Notes under the pieces: generated by a model
The model's input: the letters and a program-made list of their open reading frames with translations, nothing else
Told to the model about the DNA's origin: nothing
Databases searched by the model: none
Assembly: GCA_024280335.1 (NCBI GenBank)
Contig: JAJRQI010000043.1
Location: forward strand, 1-62,180
DNA length: 62,180 nucleotides
Reading direction: 5' to 3'
Source of the DNA: Deltaproteobacteria bacterium
GTDB taxonomy: Bacteria > Desulfobacterota > Desulfuromonadia > Desulfuromonadales > Geopsychrobacteraceae
Shown: positions 45,369 through 54,131 of the stretch, piece by piece
Numbering within the stretch: the first letter of the stretch is position 1
How the letters are laid out: each line of letters begins with the position of its first letter
Position numbers and translations under genes: made by a program

Positions 45369-45760
45369 TTTTTTCCATATGGCGACAGCGACTCACCCGC
45401 TTCGATCGCAAGCTGGTTGCAGCACTGGCGCTGCTGGTGTTGAGTTCCTTTCTCCTGCCTCTGCAGCAGGCTGCCGGCAGTCGACTGGTGGTCAGCTCGG
45501 GTGATAACATCCTTTTCGTCGCTCCACTCAATCAGGATCAGCAGTTCGAGCTGTCCGGTCCGCTCGGCTCGACCAAGCTGCAGATCAGCAACGGGGCGGT
45601 ACGGGTGCTCAGCTCCCCCTGCCCGCAGAAGATCTGTATCGGCATGGGCAAGGTATCTCGCAACGGTGAACTGCTGGCCTGCGTGCCGAATCGGCTGGTG
45701 ATCCGCATCGAGGGAAAGTCTACCGACAGGGAGAGCGGTTATGACCTGCTCAGCCGTTAA
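45365..45760 (+). CDS. NusG domain II-like exported protein
   Basis: 131 residues from GTG 45365, overlapping the apbE stop. One membrane segment (VAALALLVLSSFLLPL) followed by a small beta domain with SSPCPQKICIGMGKVSR and LLACVPNRLVI. This cysteine pattern is that of the NusG_II family found beside ApbE and Gx transporters. The role is unknown; the conserved cysteines could hold a flavin or a metal. Overlaps the next gene by 20 bases. Confidence 0.85.
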   Translation: MIFSIWRQRLTRFDRKLVAALALLVLSSFLLPLQQAAGSRLVVSSGDNILFVAPLNQDQQFELSGPLGSTKLQISNGAVRVLSSPCPQKICIGMGKVSRNGELLACVPNRLVIRIEGKSTDRESGYDLLSR

Positions 45761-46316
45761 TTCAGCCGAACTGGAACAGGTCAGACGGCGGGTTTTTCTG
45801 GCATTATTCATCGCCCTGGCGGTTGCCCTGCATACCTTCGAGGCGTTATTACCGAACCCGCTTCCCTGGTTCCGCATCGGCTTGGCTAATATTCTTGCCC
45901 TGACCGCGCTCTATATCTATGGCCTCCGTGCGCTCTGGATTGTCAGTCTGGCACGAATTCTGGTCGGCAGTCTGATCCTCGGGACACTCTTTTCCCCCGG
46001 TTTTTTGCTGTCGCTCTCCGGCGGTCTGCTGGCAACCCTGTTGATGAGTCTCGGCTACCGGCTCTGGCAGCCGAAGATCGGCCCGGTCGGCGTGTCGGTG
46101 CTAGGCGCCTTGGGGCATGTCAGCGGTCAGTTGCTGATCGCCTGGCTGCTGATTATCCGCCATCCGTCTATCTGGATGTTGTTGCCGTTTTTTCTGCTGT
46201 TTGCCTTGATCAGTGGTATGGTTAACGGGTTGGCGGCCGATCTGCTGATAAAGTTCTTATTAGGTCATCCGGCCTTTCTGCGCCTGCGTAACCTCGCTGG
46301 CGGCAATTACAGTTGA
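45741..46316 (+). CDS. Gx transporter family membrane protein
   Basis: 191 residues with about five or six hydrophobic helices. The HTFEALLPNPLPWFRIGLANI start and ARILVGSLILGTLFSPGFLLSLSGG resemble the family once annotated as heptaprenyl diphosphate synthase component I, now Gx transporters, related to ECF S-components. Its neighbours suggest flavin or a flavin precursor as cargo; that is inference. Confidence 0.85.
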   Translation: MTCSAVNSAELEQVRRRVFLALFIALAVALHTFEALLPNPLPWFRIGLANILALTALYIYGLRALWIVSLARILVGSLILGTLFSPGFLLSLSGGLLATLLMSLGYRLWQPKIGPVGVSVLGALGHVSGQLLIAWLLIIRHPSIWMLLPFFLLFALISGMVNGLAADLLIKFLLGHPAFLRLRNLAGGNYS

Positions 46317-46327
46317 GGAGGATTGAG

Positions 46328-46783
46328 ATGCGATATCTGCTGGCGGGATTGCTGTTACTGCTGGTCTCCTGCGCGCCGCCGAAAAGTAGCAAACCGATCG
46401 ATCGCGAAACACTGTTGCCGCAACTGTCACAACTTCCTGGAGTGGTCGTCTCTGCCACTGAACCGCTCAGTTTCGGTTATCCTGAACAGGTGATGTTCGG
46501 CAGCCGAGCGGTGTTACCGATGCCGGGCGGGCCGCAGTTACTGAATCCCTTGGCACAGTTTCTCAAGCAGCATCCACAGACCCTCTGGCAGGTCGATCTA
46601 CGGGTGCAGACAATTTATGGTGCAGAATACGATCAGACGCTGGCCGAAAAACGCAGTGAACTGCTGGCAAGCTACCTGCTCAGCAAAGGGGTGAATCTGC
46701 AAAGCCTTTATTTTCAGCCGTCCTTTGCCGACGGTGATCCGCTGGTGTTTACCTTAATGAGTAACAAACCAACAACCGAATAA
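46328..46783 (+). CDS. lipoprotein, OmpA-like C-terminus
   Basis: 151 residues from ATG 46328 (GAGGAGGATTGAG). Lipobox LVSC. The C-terminal half (LAEKRSELLASYLLSKGV with preceding strand VDLRVQTIYG) has the pattern of an OmpA-like peptidoglycan-binding fold, though short. Last gene of the apbE group before the nucleotidyltransferase. Function unknown. Confidence 0.6.
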   Translation: MRYLLAGLLLLLVSCAPPKSSKPIDRETLLPQLSQLPGVVVSATEPLSFGYPEQVMFGSRAVLPMPGGPQLLNPLAQFLKQHPQTLWQVDLRVQTIYGAEYDQTLAEKRSELLASYLLSKGVNLQSLYFQPSFADGDPLVFTLMSNKPTTE

Positions 46784-46797
46784 ATCAGGAGGGTTTG

Positions 46798-47793
46798 ATG
46801 AAAGCGATTCTTCCCGTTGCCGGCAAAGGTACCCGGCTGCGCCCGCACACCCACACTAAAGCCAAGTCGCTGGTCCATGTTGCCGGAAAAACCGTTCTGG
46901 AACATATCGTCGACCGGTTGACAGCGATCGAAGTCGATGAGTTTATTTTTATAACCGACGAAAACGGCGAACAGATTTCCAATTTTATGCAGCGTAAGTT
47001 CCCTGCACTCAAGTGTCACTATCTGGTTCAGAAAGAACGCCTCGGCCCGGCCCATGCGGTGGCCCTGGCCGCGCCGGTGGTCAAAGCCGGGGATGACCTG
47101 CTGGTGGTCTTCAACGATACCATCTTCGTCACCGATCTGGCGCAGATACCCCAGCTGTGCACAGAGGCCGATGGACTGATCTATTCGAAAGAGGTTGAGG
47201 ATTACCAGCGCTTCGGTGTCAATGTTGTGCAGGATGCTTATATCGTCGATATGGTAGAGAAACCGGACACGCCGATCTCACGGCTGGCCCAGGTCGGCCT
47301 CTACTATCTGAAAGACGGCGCTGGTTTTCTGCGTCATATTGAAGCGACGATCGCCGCCGGAGAGACGGTCAAAGGTGAGTACTATCTGCCGTCGGTCTTC
47401 ATGCGGATGATCAATGCCGGGATGAAGTTGAAGGCACCGGAGATCGACGCCTGGCTCGACTGCGGCAAGCCGGAAACGCTGCTGGAGACCAACCGCTTTC
47501 TGCTGCGGGGGCGGCATCACATTCACGGCGAGGTGGTCGATTCGGTGCTGATTGAGCCGGTCCATATCGAACGGGGGGCGCTGGTCAAAAATTCGATTAT
47601 CGGTCCCAACGTCTCGATCGCCGCCGGAAGCATCATCGAAGCGAGCGTCATTCGAAATTCGATTATCAACGCCGAAAACCGGGTCAGTAACATGAACCTT
47701 GAAAACTCGCTGCTCGGCGATGCGGTCAGCCTGATCGGTTCCCCGAGAAAGATGAATATCGGCGATCATTCGCACATAACGATGGATCAGTGA
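46798..47793 (+). CDS. sugar nucleotidyltransferase with left-handed beta-helix end
   Basis: 331 residues from ATG 46798, AGGAGG upstream. N-terminal pyrophosphorylase signature LPVAGKGTRLRPHTHTKAKS, DDLLVVFNDTIF, EKPDTP and GEYYLPSVF; the C-terminus has hexapeptide-like repeats (ALVKNSIIGPNVSIAAGSII). Resembles archaeal-type glucose-1-phosphate thymidylyltransferase/GlmU-like enzymes; substrate uncertain. Confidence 0.85.
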   Translation: MKAILPVAGKGTRLRPHTHTKAKSLVHVAGKTVLEHIVDRLTAIEVDEFIFITDENGEQISNFMQRKFPALKCHYLVQKERLGPAHAVALAAPVVKAGDDLLVVFNDTIFVTDLAQIPQLCTEADGLIYSKEVEDYQRFGVNVVQDAYIVDMVEKPDTPISRLAQVGLYYLKDGAGFLRHIEATIAAGETVKGEYYLPSVFMRMINAGMKLKAPEIDAWLDCGKPETLLETNRFLLRGRHHIHGEVVDSVLIEPVHIERGALVKNSIIGPNVSIAAGSIIEASVIRNSIINAENRVSNMNLENSLLGDAVSLIGSPRKMNIGDHSHITMDQ

Positions 47794-47814
47794 GAGACTG
47801 CGAAAAAACAATAA

Positions 47815-47914
47815 ATTAGCCTCCACCCCCAATAGGCGCTCTTAGCGCGAGGCTCAAAGATACCAAGAAAACAACCAGTTAAATTTTGAACCTCTTGGTG
47901 CCTTGGTGGCTAAT
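47815..47914. repeat. 100-bp MITE-like element
   Basis: Ends ATTAGCCtCCA and TGGtGGCTAAT are inverted copies, with inner ACCAAG...CTTGGT also inverted. The CTTGGTGCCTTGGTGGCTAA stretch is a type of repeat that recurs in many bacterial intergenic regions. No gene is inside. Confidence 0.5.
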
Positions 47915-47940
47915 ATCGTTCTTACAGGTGAATTTTTTCC

Positions 47941-49533
47941 ATGGAATACCAACAATACCTGCCATATCTGATCCCCCCGCTGCTCGGGGCGTTCATCGGT
48001 TACGTGACCAACTATATCGCTATCCGCATGCTGTTCCGACCGCTCAAGGCCTGGCGGATTTTCGGTCTGCGGATGCCGCTGACGCCGGGAATCATTCCCT
48101 CCAAGCGGGACGAACTGGCACAGAAAATGGGCGATATGGTCGGCGATCACCTGCTCACCGCCGATGATGTCGGCCGGGCCTTCGCCAAGGATTCAATTCA
48201 GCGTGAACTGCGACTGGCGGTGACCGACAAGTTAAGCGGCTTTCTCGATCGCGAGCTGGGACCGCTGGAAACTCTGTTGCCGAACCGGTTTCGTGGCCGC
48301 TTTCGTGAAGTTGTCGATCTGGTGCGGGCAAAACTGGTTCAGCAGATTTTCAACTATCTGCAGAGCGATGCTTTTGCGGCCAGACTGCGTGCCTATCTGC
48401 AACAGCAGGGGGATCAGCTGCTCGCGCGCGACCTGTCGAGCTTTCTCACCCCGGAGCGTTACCGTACCGTTCAGCAGCATCTGGACGGCAAATACAGCCA
48501 CTTTTTTCAGTCACCGAAAATGGCTGAAATGGTCGGCAACTATGTTGACCGTAAAACCGATCAACTGCTCGCCAATCAGCGCCCCTTACGTGAATTGCTC
48601 CCCGCCGATCTGATTGAACTGCTGTTGACCCAGCTGGACAAAGAGCTGCCGCCGCTGGTCGAAAAGTTCGGCGGCATGCTTTACGATCCGCAATTCCGTG
48701 CCCGGTTGGTGAAAAAGGGCAAAGCGGCGATCGATGCTTTTCTCGATTCGCTCGGCGGCTTGGCCGGACTGCTCAGCGGTTTTATGGATCTGAACAAGAT
48801 TTACGACAAGATCCCGGATTTTCTGGATAAAGCCGGTGATGAGATCGCCGGTTGGCTAAAAGAAGAGAAGACCCAGCAGCAGCTCGCGACGCTGCTGCGT
48901 GAGCGGGTTGACGGTCTGCTCGATCGTTCTCTGGCCAGTTATCTGGAAAATATGCCCTACGAAAAGGTCAATGGCGTCCGCCAGTTTATCCGTGGTCAGG
49001 TGGTCGGCGCGGTACAGTCACGACGCACTGTCGATACGGCGCTGATTCTCACCGAAAGCGCCATCGACCGGATCAAGGATCGCTCTTTCGACAACCTGCT
49101 CAACAGCGGCCTGCCGCCCGGCAGCCTGGATAAGCTGCGGCAGCAGTTAGCCGACAAACTGCTGGAAACGATCCGCTCGCCGCAGGCCCGAGCCGCACTG
49201 GAAGCGGTTTTGCTGGAGAAGAGCGAAGAGTGGTTCTACCGCAAGCCGCTGGGGCTGCTCTCGGCCCGGCTGCCCGGTGACCTGCGCCAGGAGTTGGAGA
49301 GCGGTATCTGTCAACTGGTTGAGGGGCTGCTGAAAAAAGAAGCCCCACGGCTGGTCGAAACCCTCAACGTGCAACGGATGGTTGAAGAGAAGGTCAACAG
49401 TCTCGACCTGCTGCAGGTCGAAGGCCTGTTGATGGGGATCATGCAGGAGCAGTTCAAGTACATCAACCTGTTCGGAGCGCTGCTCGGTTTTATGATCGGG
49501 ATGATGAATCTGGTGCTGTTGGGAATGATGTGA
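47941..49533 (+). CDS. DUF445-family membrane protein
   Basis: 530 residues. An N-terminal membrane segment (YLIPPLLGAFIGYVTNYIAI) with RMLFRPLKAWRIFG and LTPGIIPSKRDELA, a long helical periplasmic or cytoplasmic region, and a last membrane segment (FGALLGFMIGMMNLVLLGMM). This is the DUF445/YheB family; function unknown. Confidence 0.92.
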   Translation: MEYQQYLPYLIPPLLGAFIGYVTNYIAIRMLFRPLKAWRIFGLRMPLTPGIIPSKRDELAQKMGDMVGDHLLTADDVGRAFAKDSIQRELRLAVTDKLSGFLDRELGPLETLLPNRFRGRFREVVDLVRAKLVQQIFNYLQSDAFAARLRAYLQQQGDQLLARDLSSFLTPERYRTVQQHLDGKYSHFFQSPKMAEMVGNYVDRKTDQLLANQRPLRELLPADLIELLLTQLDKELPPLVEKFGGMLYDPQFRARLVKKGKAAIDAFLDSLGGLAGLLSGFMDLNKIYDKIPDFLDKAGDEIAGWLKEEKTQQQLATLLRERVDGLLDRSLASYLENMPYEKVNGVRQFIRGQVVGAVQSRRTVDTALILTESAIDRIKDRSFDNLLNSGLPPGSLDKLRQQLADKLLETIRSPQARAALEAVLLEKSEEWFYRKPLGLLSARLPGDLRQELESGICQLVEGLLKKEAPRLVETLNVQRMVEEKVNSLDLLQVEGLLMGIMQEQFKYINLFGALLGFMIGMMNLVLLGMM

Positions 49534-49641
49534 TTTTATCCTTGTAGATCAAACTTTTGATTCACTGCTGTTTTATCGTACAAAAAATTCAGAAATCTGT
49601 ACAGGATATGAGCAGGCTTCAAAAAAACAGGAGAAATAGCC

Positions 49642-50934
49642 ATGGCTAAAATAGAGGGTTTCAGAATTCAAAATTACCGGGTGTTGAAAGACGTAACACT
49701 GGGGAAATTATGGAATATGCAAAAGGCTCAGCCGCTAACTCCAATGACTTCTGTAATCGGAAAAAACGGTGTTGGCAAAAGCTCTCTGTTTGATGCTTTT
49801 GGCTTTCTGGCCGATTGCCTAAAATTGGGCGTTGAAGAAGCCTGTGATTTCAGGGGCCGGGGAGGATTTGAGCGGATTCGTTCTCAGAGCGCAAACGGCC
49901 CGATCGAGTTTGAAATCTATTACAAGCAAGATGGTAATGCTCGGCCGATTACCTACGAACTTGCCATTGATGCTGATAAAAACGGTCGTCCCTACGTAAA
50001 GCGGGAACGTCTTCGTCAGCGACGCAGAGGACAAAGTCACGGTCGGCCATTTTCTTTTCTTTTATTAAATGAAGGCAAAGGAATAGCGTGGAAAGGTGAG
50101 GAGCAAGGGCAGCAGGTCGATGAAGATACGGCAGAGTTTGACTTGTTCAAGTGGTTGGATGAAATGGGTGTAACACCACAAACAGAAGAAAGTCGCGAAA
50201 CAGAGATCATTGAACTGCAAGACAATCGGAAGCTTGGCATTGCAACTCTTGGCGCTCTTAAACAACACCCCCGGATATCGGTTTTCCGGCAGTTCATCGA
50301 GGGCTGGTATTTGAGTTACTTCACGCCAGATGCTGCCCGCAGCCTGCCCTTGGCTGGGCCACAAAGACATTTAAATATCCACGGAGACAACCTCGGTAAT
50401 GTTGTTCAGTTCATGGAACGTGAACATCCAAAACGTTTCCAGAGTATCCTCGATCGAATAGCTGAGAAAATCCCCGGAATTGACCGGATCGACACCGAAG
50501 AGAGTCCGGATAAACGTTTGCTACTGCGCTTTAACGACAAAGGCTTCGATGATCCATTTTATGCTCAACAGATGTCTGATGGTACGCTGAAAGTCTTTGC
50601 CTATTTGCTGCTATTGGAAGACCCTACACCACCGCCATTCATCTGTATCGAAGAGCCAGAAAACGGTCTTTATCACAAACTTCTTGAAACTCTGGCTGTT
50701 GAATTCCGTACACATGCAACTGGACGGAAAAACGCCCCACAACTCTTTATCACAACCCACCAACCTTACTTTGTCGACGCGCTCTCGCCGGAAGAAACCT
50801 GGATTCTGGAAAAAGGTCCGGATGGTTTCTCGAATATCCGCAGGGCCAGTGATGATACAACCGTCAATGCCTTGGTCGATGAAGGCTTACCGCTTGGCAG
50901 CCTCTGGTACAGCGATTACCTGGATGCGGGGTGA
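49642..50934 (+). CDS. AAA ATPase (RecF/SMC-like, AAA_21) of a two-gene system
   Basis: 430 residues after AGGAG. Walker A GKNGVGKSS (40-48), ABC-like signature in YAQQMSDGTLKVFAYLL, Walker B ICIEEPENGLY and the His switch FITTHQPYFVDAL. These mark an ABC-type ATPase of the OLD/RecF group. Four bases separate it from a DUF4276 gene. Such ATPase plus TOPRIM-like pairs are often found in defence islands. Composition is lower in GC than its neighbours. Confidence 0.85.
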   Translation: MAKIEGFRIQNYRVLKDVTLGKLWNMQKAQPLTPMTSVIGKNGVGKSSLFDAFGFLADCLKLGVEEACDFRGRGGFERIRSQSANGPIEFEIYYKQDGNARPITYELAIDADKNGRPYVKRERLRQRRRGQSHGRPFSFLLLNEGKGIAWKGEEQGQQVDEDTAEFDLFKWLDEMGVTPQTEESRETEIIELQDNRKLGIATLGALKQHPRISVFRQFIEGWYLSYFTPDAARSLPLAGPQRHLNIHGDNLGNVVQFMEREHPKRFQSILDRIAEKIPGIDRIDTEESPDKRLLLRFNDKGFDDPFYAQQMSDGTLKVFAYLLLLEDPTPPPFICIEEPENGLYHKLLETLAVEFRTHATGRKNAPQLFITTHQPYFVDALSPEETWILEKGPDGFSNIRRASDDTTVNALVDEGLPLGSLWYSDYLDAG

Positions 50935-50938
50935 GTCG

Positions 50939-51586
50939 ATGCACTTTGAAATCCTTGTCGAAGATGCGTCTGGAAAAATCGCATTGGAATCTATCTTGGA
51001 AAAAATTCTTGGCCCAAACGGACAAGATCATACCTACAAAATCATTTCCTACAAAGGCGTTGGCCGTATTCCAAAAAATCTCAAAGGGACAACTGATCCG
51101 CAGAAGCGGATTCTTCTGGATCGCTTGCCCAAGTTACTCAGGGGGTACGGGAAAAGTCTGCAGAATTTTCCGGCTGTAGTTGTCGTGATCGTAGACTTGG
51201 ATGACAAAGATTGCCTGGTGTTCAAGCAAGAAATGCTCGATATTTTGAGTGGCTGTAATCCGCAACCGACAACACTGCTCAGAATTGCGATCGAGGAAGG
51301 CGAAGCCTGGTTGCTGGGAGACCGCAACGCCATAAAAGTCGCCTATCCACGGGCAAAGGAACAGGTTTTAAACACCTATGTCCAGGATAGTATTTGTGGG
51401 ACATGGGAAAAACTTGCGGATGTCGTCTATCCGGGGGGAGCACAAAAACTCAAGCAATTGGGCTGGCCCTATACCGGACAAGCTAAATGTGAGTGGGCGC
51501 AGAATATCGCCCCTCATTTGGACGTGGAGAACAATCAGTCGAAAAGTTTTCAGGTGTTTCGTGACGGAATCAGAACTCTGCTGTAA
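50939..51586 (+). CDS. DUF4276-like (TOPRIM-type) protein
   Basis: 215 residues from ATG 50939; the frame runs further upstream through the ATPase gene but that is an out-of-frame reading. Motifs ILVEDASGKIALESIL (Glu of a TOPRIM fold), VVVVIVDLDDKDC (the Asp-x-Asp) and IEEGEAWLLGD fit DUF4276. The TOPRIM residues suggest a metal-dependent nuclease or sensor acting with the upstream ATPase. Confidence 0.8.
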   Translation: MHFEILVEDASGKIALESILEKILGPNGQDHTYKIISYKGVGRIPKNLKGTTDPQKRILLDRLPKLLRGYGKSLQNFPAVVVVIVDLDDKDCLVFKQEMLDILSGCNPQPTTLLRIAIEEGEAWLLGDRNAIKVAYPRAKEQVLNTYVQDSICGTWEKLADVVYPGGAQKLKQLGWPYTGQAKCEWAQNIAPHLDVENNQSKSFQVFRDGIRTLL

Positions 51587-51694
51587 GCAGAATGATCAAC
51601 TGATCGCACGACAAAAGCAAACGCTGCGGACGTGCTGCGCTGCAGTTTTCCCGCTACTGTGGCCGGGCAGCAATTGTAGAAACAGGGGTAACTT

Positions 51695-52162
51695 ATGCAA
51701 CAGGCAACCTTTGCCGCAGGCTGTTTCTGGGGGGTGGAAGAGGCCTTCCGCAAGCTGGACGGGGTGCTTAAAACCGCCGTCGGCTACATGGGTGGAGTTA
51801 CGGAAAGACCGAGCTACCAGCAAGTCTGCAGCGGTGAAACCGGTCATGCCGAAGTGGTCGCGCTGGAATACGATCCGACGCTGATCAGCTATTCGCAACT
51901 GCTGGGGCGTTTCTGGAGCAAGCATAATCCGACCTGCCTCAATTTTCAGGGCTGGGATGTCGGCAGTCAGTACCGTTCGGCAATCTTCTATCACAGCGCG
52001 GAACAACGCCGTCTGGCAGAAGAGTCGAAGGCCGCTCTCGCGGCCTCTGATCGATATGACAGCCCGATTGTGACGGAAATCACCGCGGCAGGGCCATTCT
52101 GGCTGGCTGAGGAATACCATCAGCAGTATATTCTCAAGCAGCAGAGCGGGAATGCTTGCTGA
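51695..52162 (+). CDS. msrA: peptide methionine sulfoxide reductase MsrA
   Basis: 155 residues. The catalytic Cys is in [12 protein letters not shown], with GYMGG, VRVTYDP-like (VVALEYDP), [10 protein letters not shown] and AEEYHQQYI typical of MsrA. Reduces methionine-S-sulfoxide with thioredoxin. It begins a short run with two small envelope-related genes. No Sec codon is used. Confidence 0.95.
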   Translation: MQQATFAAGCFWGVEEAFRKLDGVLKTAVGYMGGVTERPSYQQVCSGETGHAEVVALEYDPTLISYSQLLGRFWSKHNPTCLNFQGWDVGSQYRSAIFYHSAEQRRLAEESKAALAASDRYDSPIVTEITAAGPFWLAEEYHQQYILKQQSGNAC

Positions 52163-52174
52163 AAAGAGGTATCG

Positions 52175-52642
52175 ATGCAAAAAAAACTGACTCTTCTATT
52201 GGGACTGACTCTTTTTCTGTTGGCCGGTTGCGCAACCCTGAGCCCCGACTTTGAACGACCGAGTGTCAGTGTCAGCAGCTTCCGGGTGCTGCCATCAAAC
52301 AGCATCGTGCCGAAGTTTGAGATCGGCCTGCATGTCATCAATCCCAACCGGATCCCGCTAAAGCTGTTCGGGCTGAGCTACGAGGTTGAGTTGGAAGGGT
52401 ATCGAATTCTGACCGGTGTTGCCAGCGAGCTGCCGATCATCAGCGCCTACGGGGAAGGGGATCTTCTGCTGCAGGCAACCCCCGATCTGTTCAGCACCAT
52501 CAGCCTGTTTACCGACCTGATGAAGCAACCGCGGGAAAAATTTCAATTTAAATTCAGCGCCCGTTTGGATGTCGGAAAATTTCTGCCGAAAATCCGGGTG
52601 GAAAAGAGCGGTGAAATCAGCCTGTCAGGCAATAACCGCTGA
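52175..52642 (+). CDS. LEA14-like lipoprotein
   Basis: 155 residues. Signal peptide with lipobox LLAGC, then VSVSSFRVLPSNSIVPKFEIGLHVINPN, the start of the LEA_2/WHy beta-sandwich domain. Possibly a stress-related periplasmic protein. Thirteen bases after msrA, likely in the same transcript. Confidence 0.8.
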   Translation: MQKKLTLLLGLTLFLLAGCATLSPDFERPSVSVSSFRVLPSNSIVPKFEIGLHVINPNRIPLKLFGLSYEVELEGYRILTGVASELPIISAYGEGDLLLQATPDLFSTISLFTDLMKQPREKFQFKFSARLDVGKFLPKIRVEKSGEISLSGNNR

Positions 52643-52658
52643 ACGATAGAGGTTTTTC

Positions 52659-53132
52659 ATGGCCATAGAGATTGAACGGAAATTTTTGCTGGTCGATGAT
52701 GCCTGGCGGCAAGCTGCTGTCGGGATCCTGTTTCGACAGGGTTATCTTTCTGTTGCGCCTGCGCGGACCGTGCGGGTTCGGCTGGAGGGGGAGTGCGGCA
52801 AGTTGACCATCAAGGGGAAATCGCAGGGGCTTGTGCGCGCCGAATATGAATACAACATCCCGCAAGAGGAAGCGGCTGAACTGCTCGATAACCTCTGCTT
52901 GCGGCCGCTGATTGAAAAGACCCGCTACCGGGTTGAGCATGCCGGTCAGCTCTGGGAGATCGACGAGTTCCACGGTGAGAATGCTGGTTTAATTGTCGCT
53001 GAGATTGAATTGGAAACGGCCGATAGTAGCTTTGACCTTCCCGACTGGGTCGGGGCGGAGGTTTCCGCTGACCCGCGATATTTCAACGCAAACTTGGTGA
53101 AGCAGCCTTACTCCAGCTGGGGGAAACGCTGA
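52659..53132 (+). CDS. CYTH-domain phosphohydrolase
   Basis: 157 residues. The CYTH start EIERKFLL is followed by QGYLS, VRVRLEGECGKLTIKGK, TRYRVEH and WEIDEFHGENAGLIVAEIEL. These acidic and basic residues line a triphosphate tunnel. Activity on inorganic triphosphate or similar is likely; the substrate is not defined. Confidence 0.9.
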   Translation: MAIEIERKFLLVDDAWRQAAVGILFRQGYLSVAPARTVRVRLEGECGKLTIKGKSQGLVRAEYEYNIPQEEAAELLDNLCLRPLIEKTRYRVEHAGQLWEIDEFHGENAGLIVAEIELETADSSFDLPDWVGAEVSADPRYFNANLVKQPYSSWGKR

Positions 53133-53172
53133 TCCTGAAGCGGATGCTGCGGGTGGGGCTGCTAAGTTATTC

Positions 53173-53317
53173 GTAACGACTCAGTACTTCGGTGAATGGC
53201 CTCGCGCTGCCCACAGAGAAGGTCGCATGAACCCATCCCTGGGGCTTGACTGACGCCATCCTGGCGCCAGACACCCTTCTCTGTGGGCACCCCGAGGCCA
53301 GCGAGCTGAATCGTTAC
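53173..53317. repeat. large palindromic intergenic repeat
   Basis: Arms GTAACGA(C/T)TCAG ... TGGCCTCG ... TGCCCACAGAGAAGG at 53173-53222 recur inverted at 53275-53317. A smaller inner palindrome (GACGCCATCCTGGCGCC) lies between. It is in the gap of convergent genes and looks like a MITE or REP-type sequence. Confidence 0.7.
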
Positions 53318-53336
53318 AGTTATTCAGCATAGATCA

Positions 53337-54131
53337 TCAGACCAGCAGCATCCGGTCGGAAACAAATTCCTCGCCGCGGACCTTGTAGAATTGTTCCAGC
53401 AGATCTTCGACGCTCATCGCTGCTTTCTCTTCCTCCCGCACATCCAGAATCACCCGTCCACCGTGCAGCATGATCAGCCGGTTGCCGAGCTGCAGTGCCT
53501 GACGCATGTTATGGGTGACCATCAGCGCGGTGAGTTGCTGCTCGGCGATCAGTTTTTCCGTTAATTCAAGGACCTGTAGCGCGGTCTTTGGGTCGAGGGC
53601 GGCGGTGTGTTCATCCAGCAGAAGAATCTTCGGCTTGATCAGGGTTGCCATCAGCAGGGTCAGGGCCTGCCGCTGACCACCGGAGAGCAGACCGACCTGA
53701 TCCTTGAGCCGCTCCTCCAGCCCCAGCCCCAGTTGCGCCAACTGGTTACGAAACAGTTCACGGTCGCTGCGCCTGACCCCTTTGCCCAGCCCGTGACGGC
53801 GGCCGCGCCGATTGGCCAGCGCCAGGTTCTGTTCGATAGAAAGCGAGGCGCAGGTACCGAGCAGCGGGTCCTGAAACACCCGACTGATCAGCGTGGCGCG
53901 TCGGTGTTCCGGCCAGCGGGTGACATCCTGCTCATCGATACCGATATGGCCGCTGTCGATGGCATAGCTGCCGGCCAGGCAGTTGAGCAGGGTGCTCTTC
54001 CCTGCACCGTTTGAACCGATCACCGTGATGAAATCCCCTCTACCGACCTGCAGATTGATACCGGCCAGGGCCAGCACTTCGTTGACACTGCCACGATGAA
54101 AGGTTTTCACCAGATTGTTGACTTCTATCAT
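53337..54131 (-). CDS. ABC transporter ATP-binding protein (TrpZ-like)
   Basis: 264 residues: Walker A GSNGAGKSTLL, signature LSGGQRQALTLLMATL, Walker B ILLLDEHTAAL and His in MVTHNMRQA. Start overlaps the permease stop by four bases. Serves the ABC_sub_bind-type importer encoded beside it. Confidence 0.92.
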   Translation of the reverse strand: MIEVNNLVKTFHRGSVNEVLALAGINLQVGRGDFITVIGSNGAGKSTLLNCLAGSYAIDSGHIGIDEQDVTRWPEHRRATLISRVFQDPLLGTCASLSIEQNLALANRRGRRHGLGKGVRRSDRELFRNQLAQLGLGLEERLKDQVGLLSGGQRQALTLLMATLIKPKILLLDEHTAALDPKTALQVLELTEKLIAEQQLTALMVTHNMRQALQLGNRLIMLHGGRVILDVREEEKAAMSVEDLLEQFYKVRGEEFVSDRMLLV

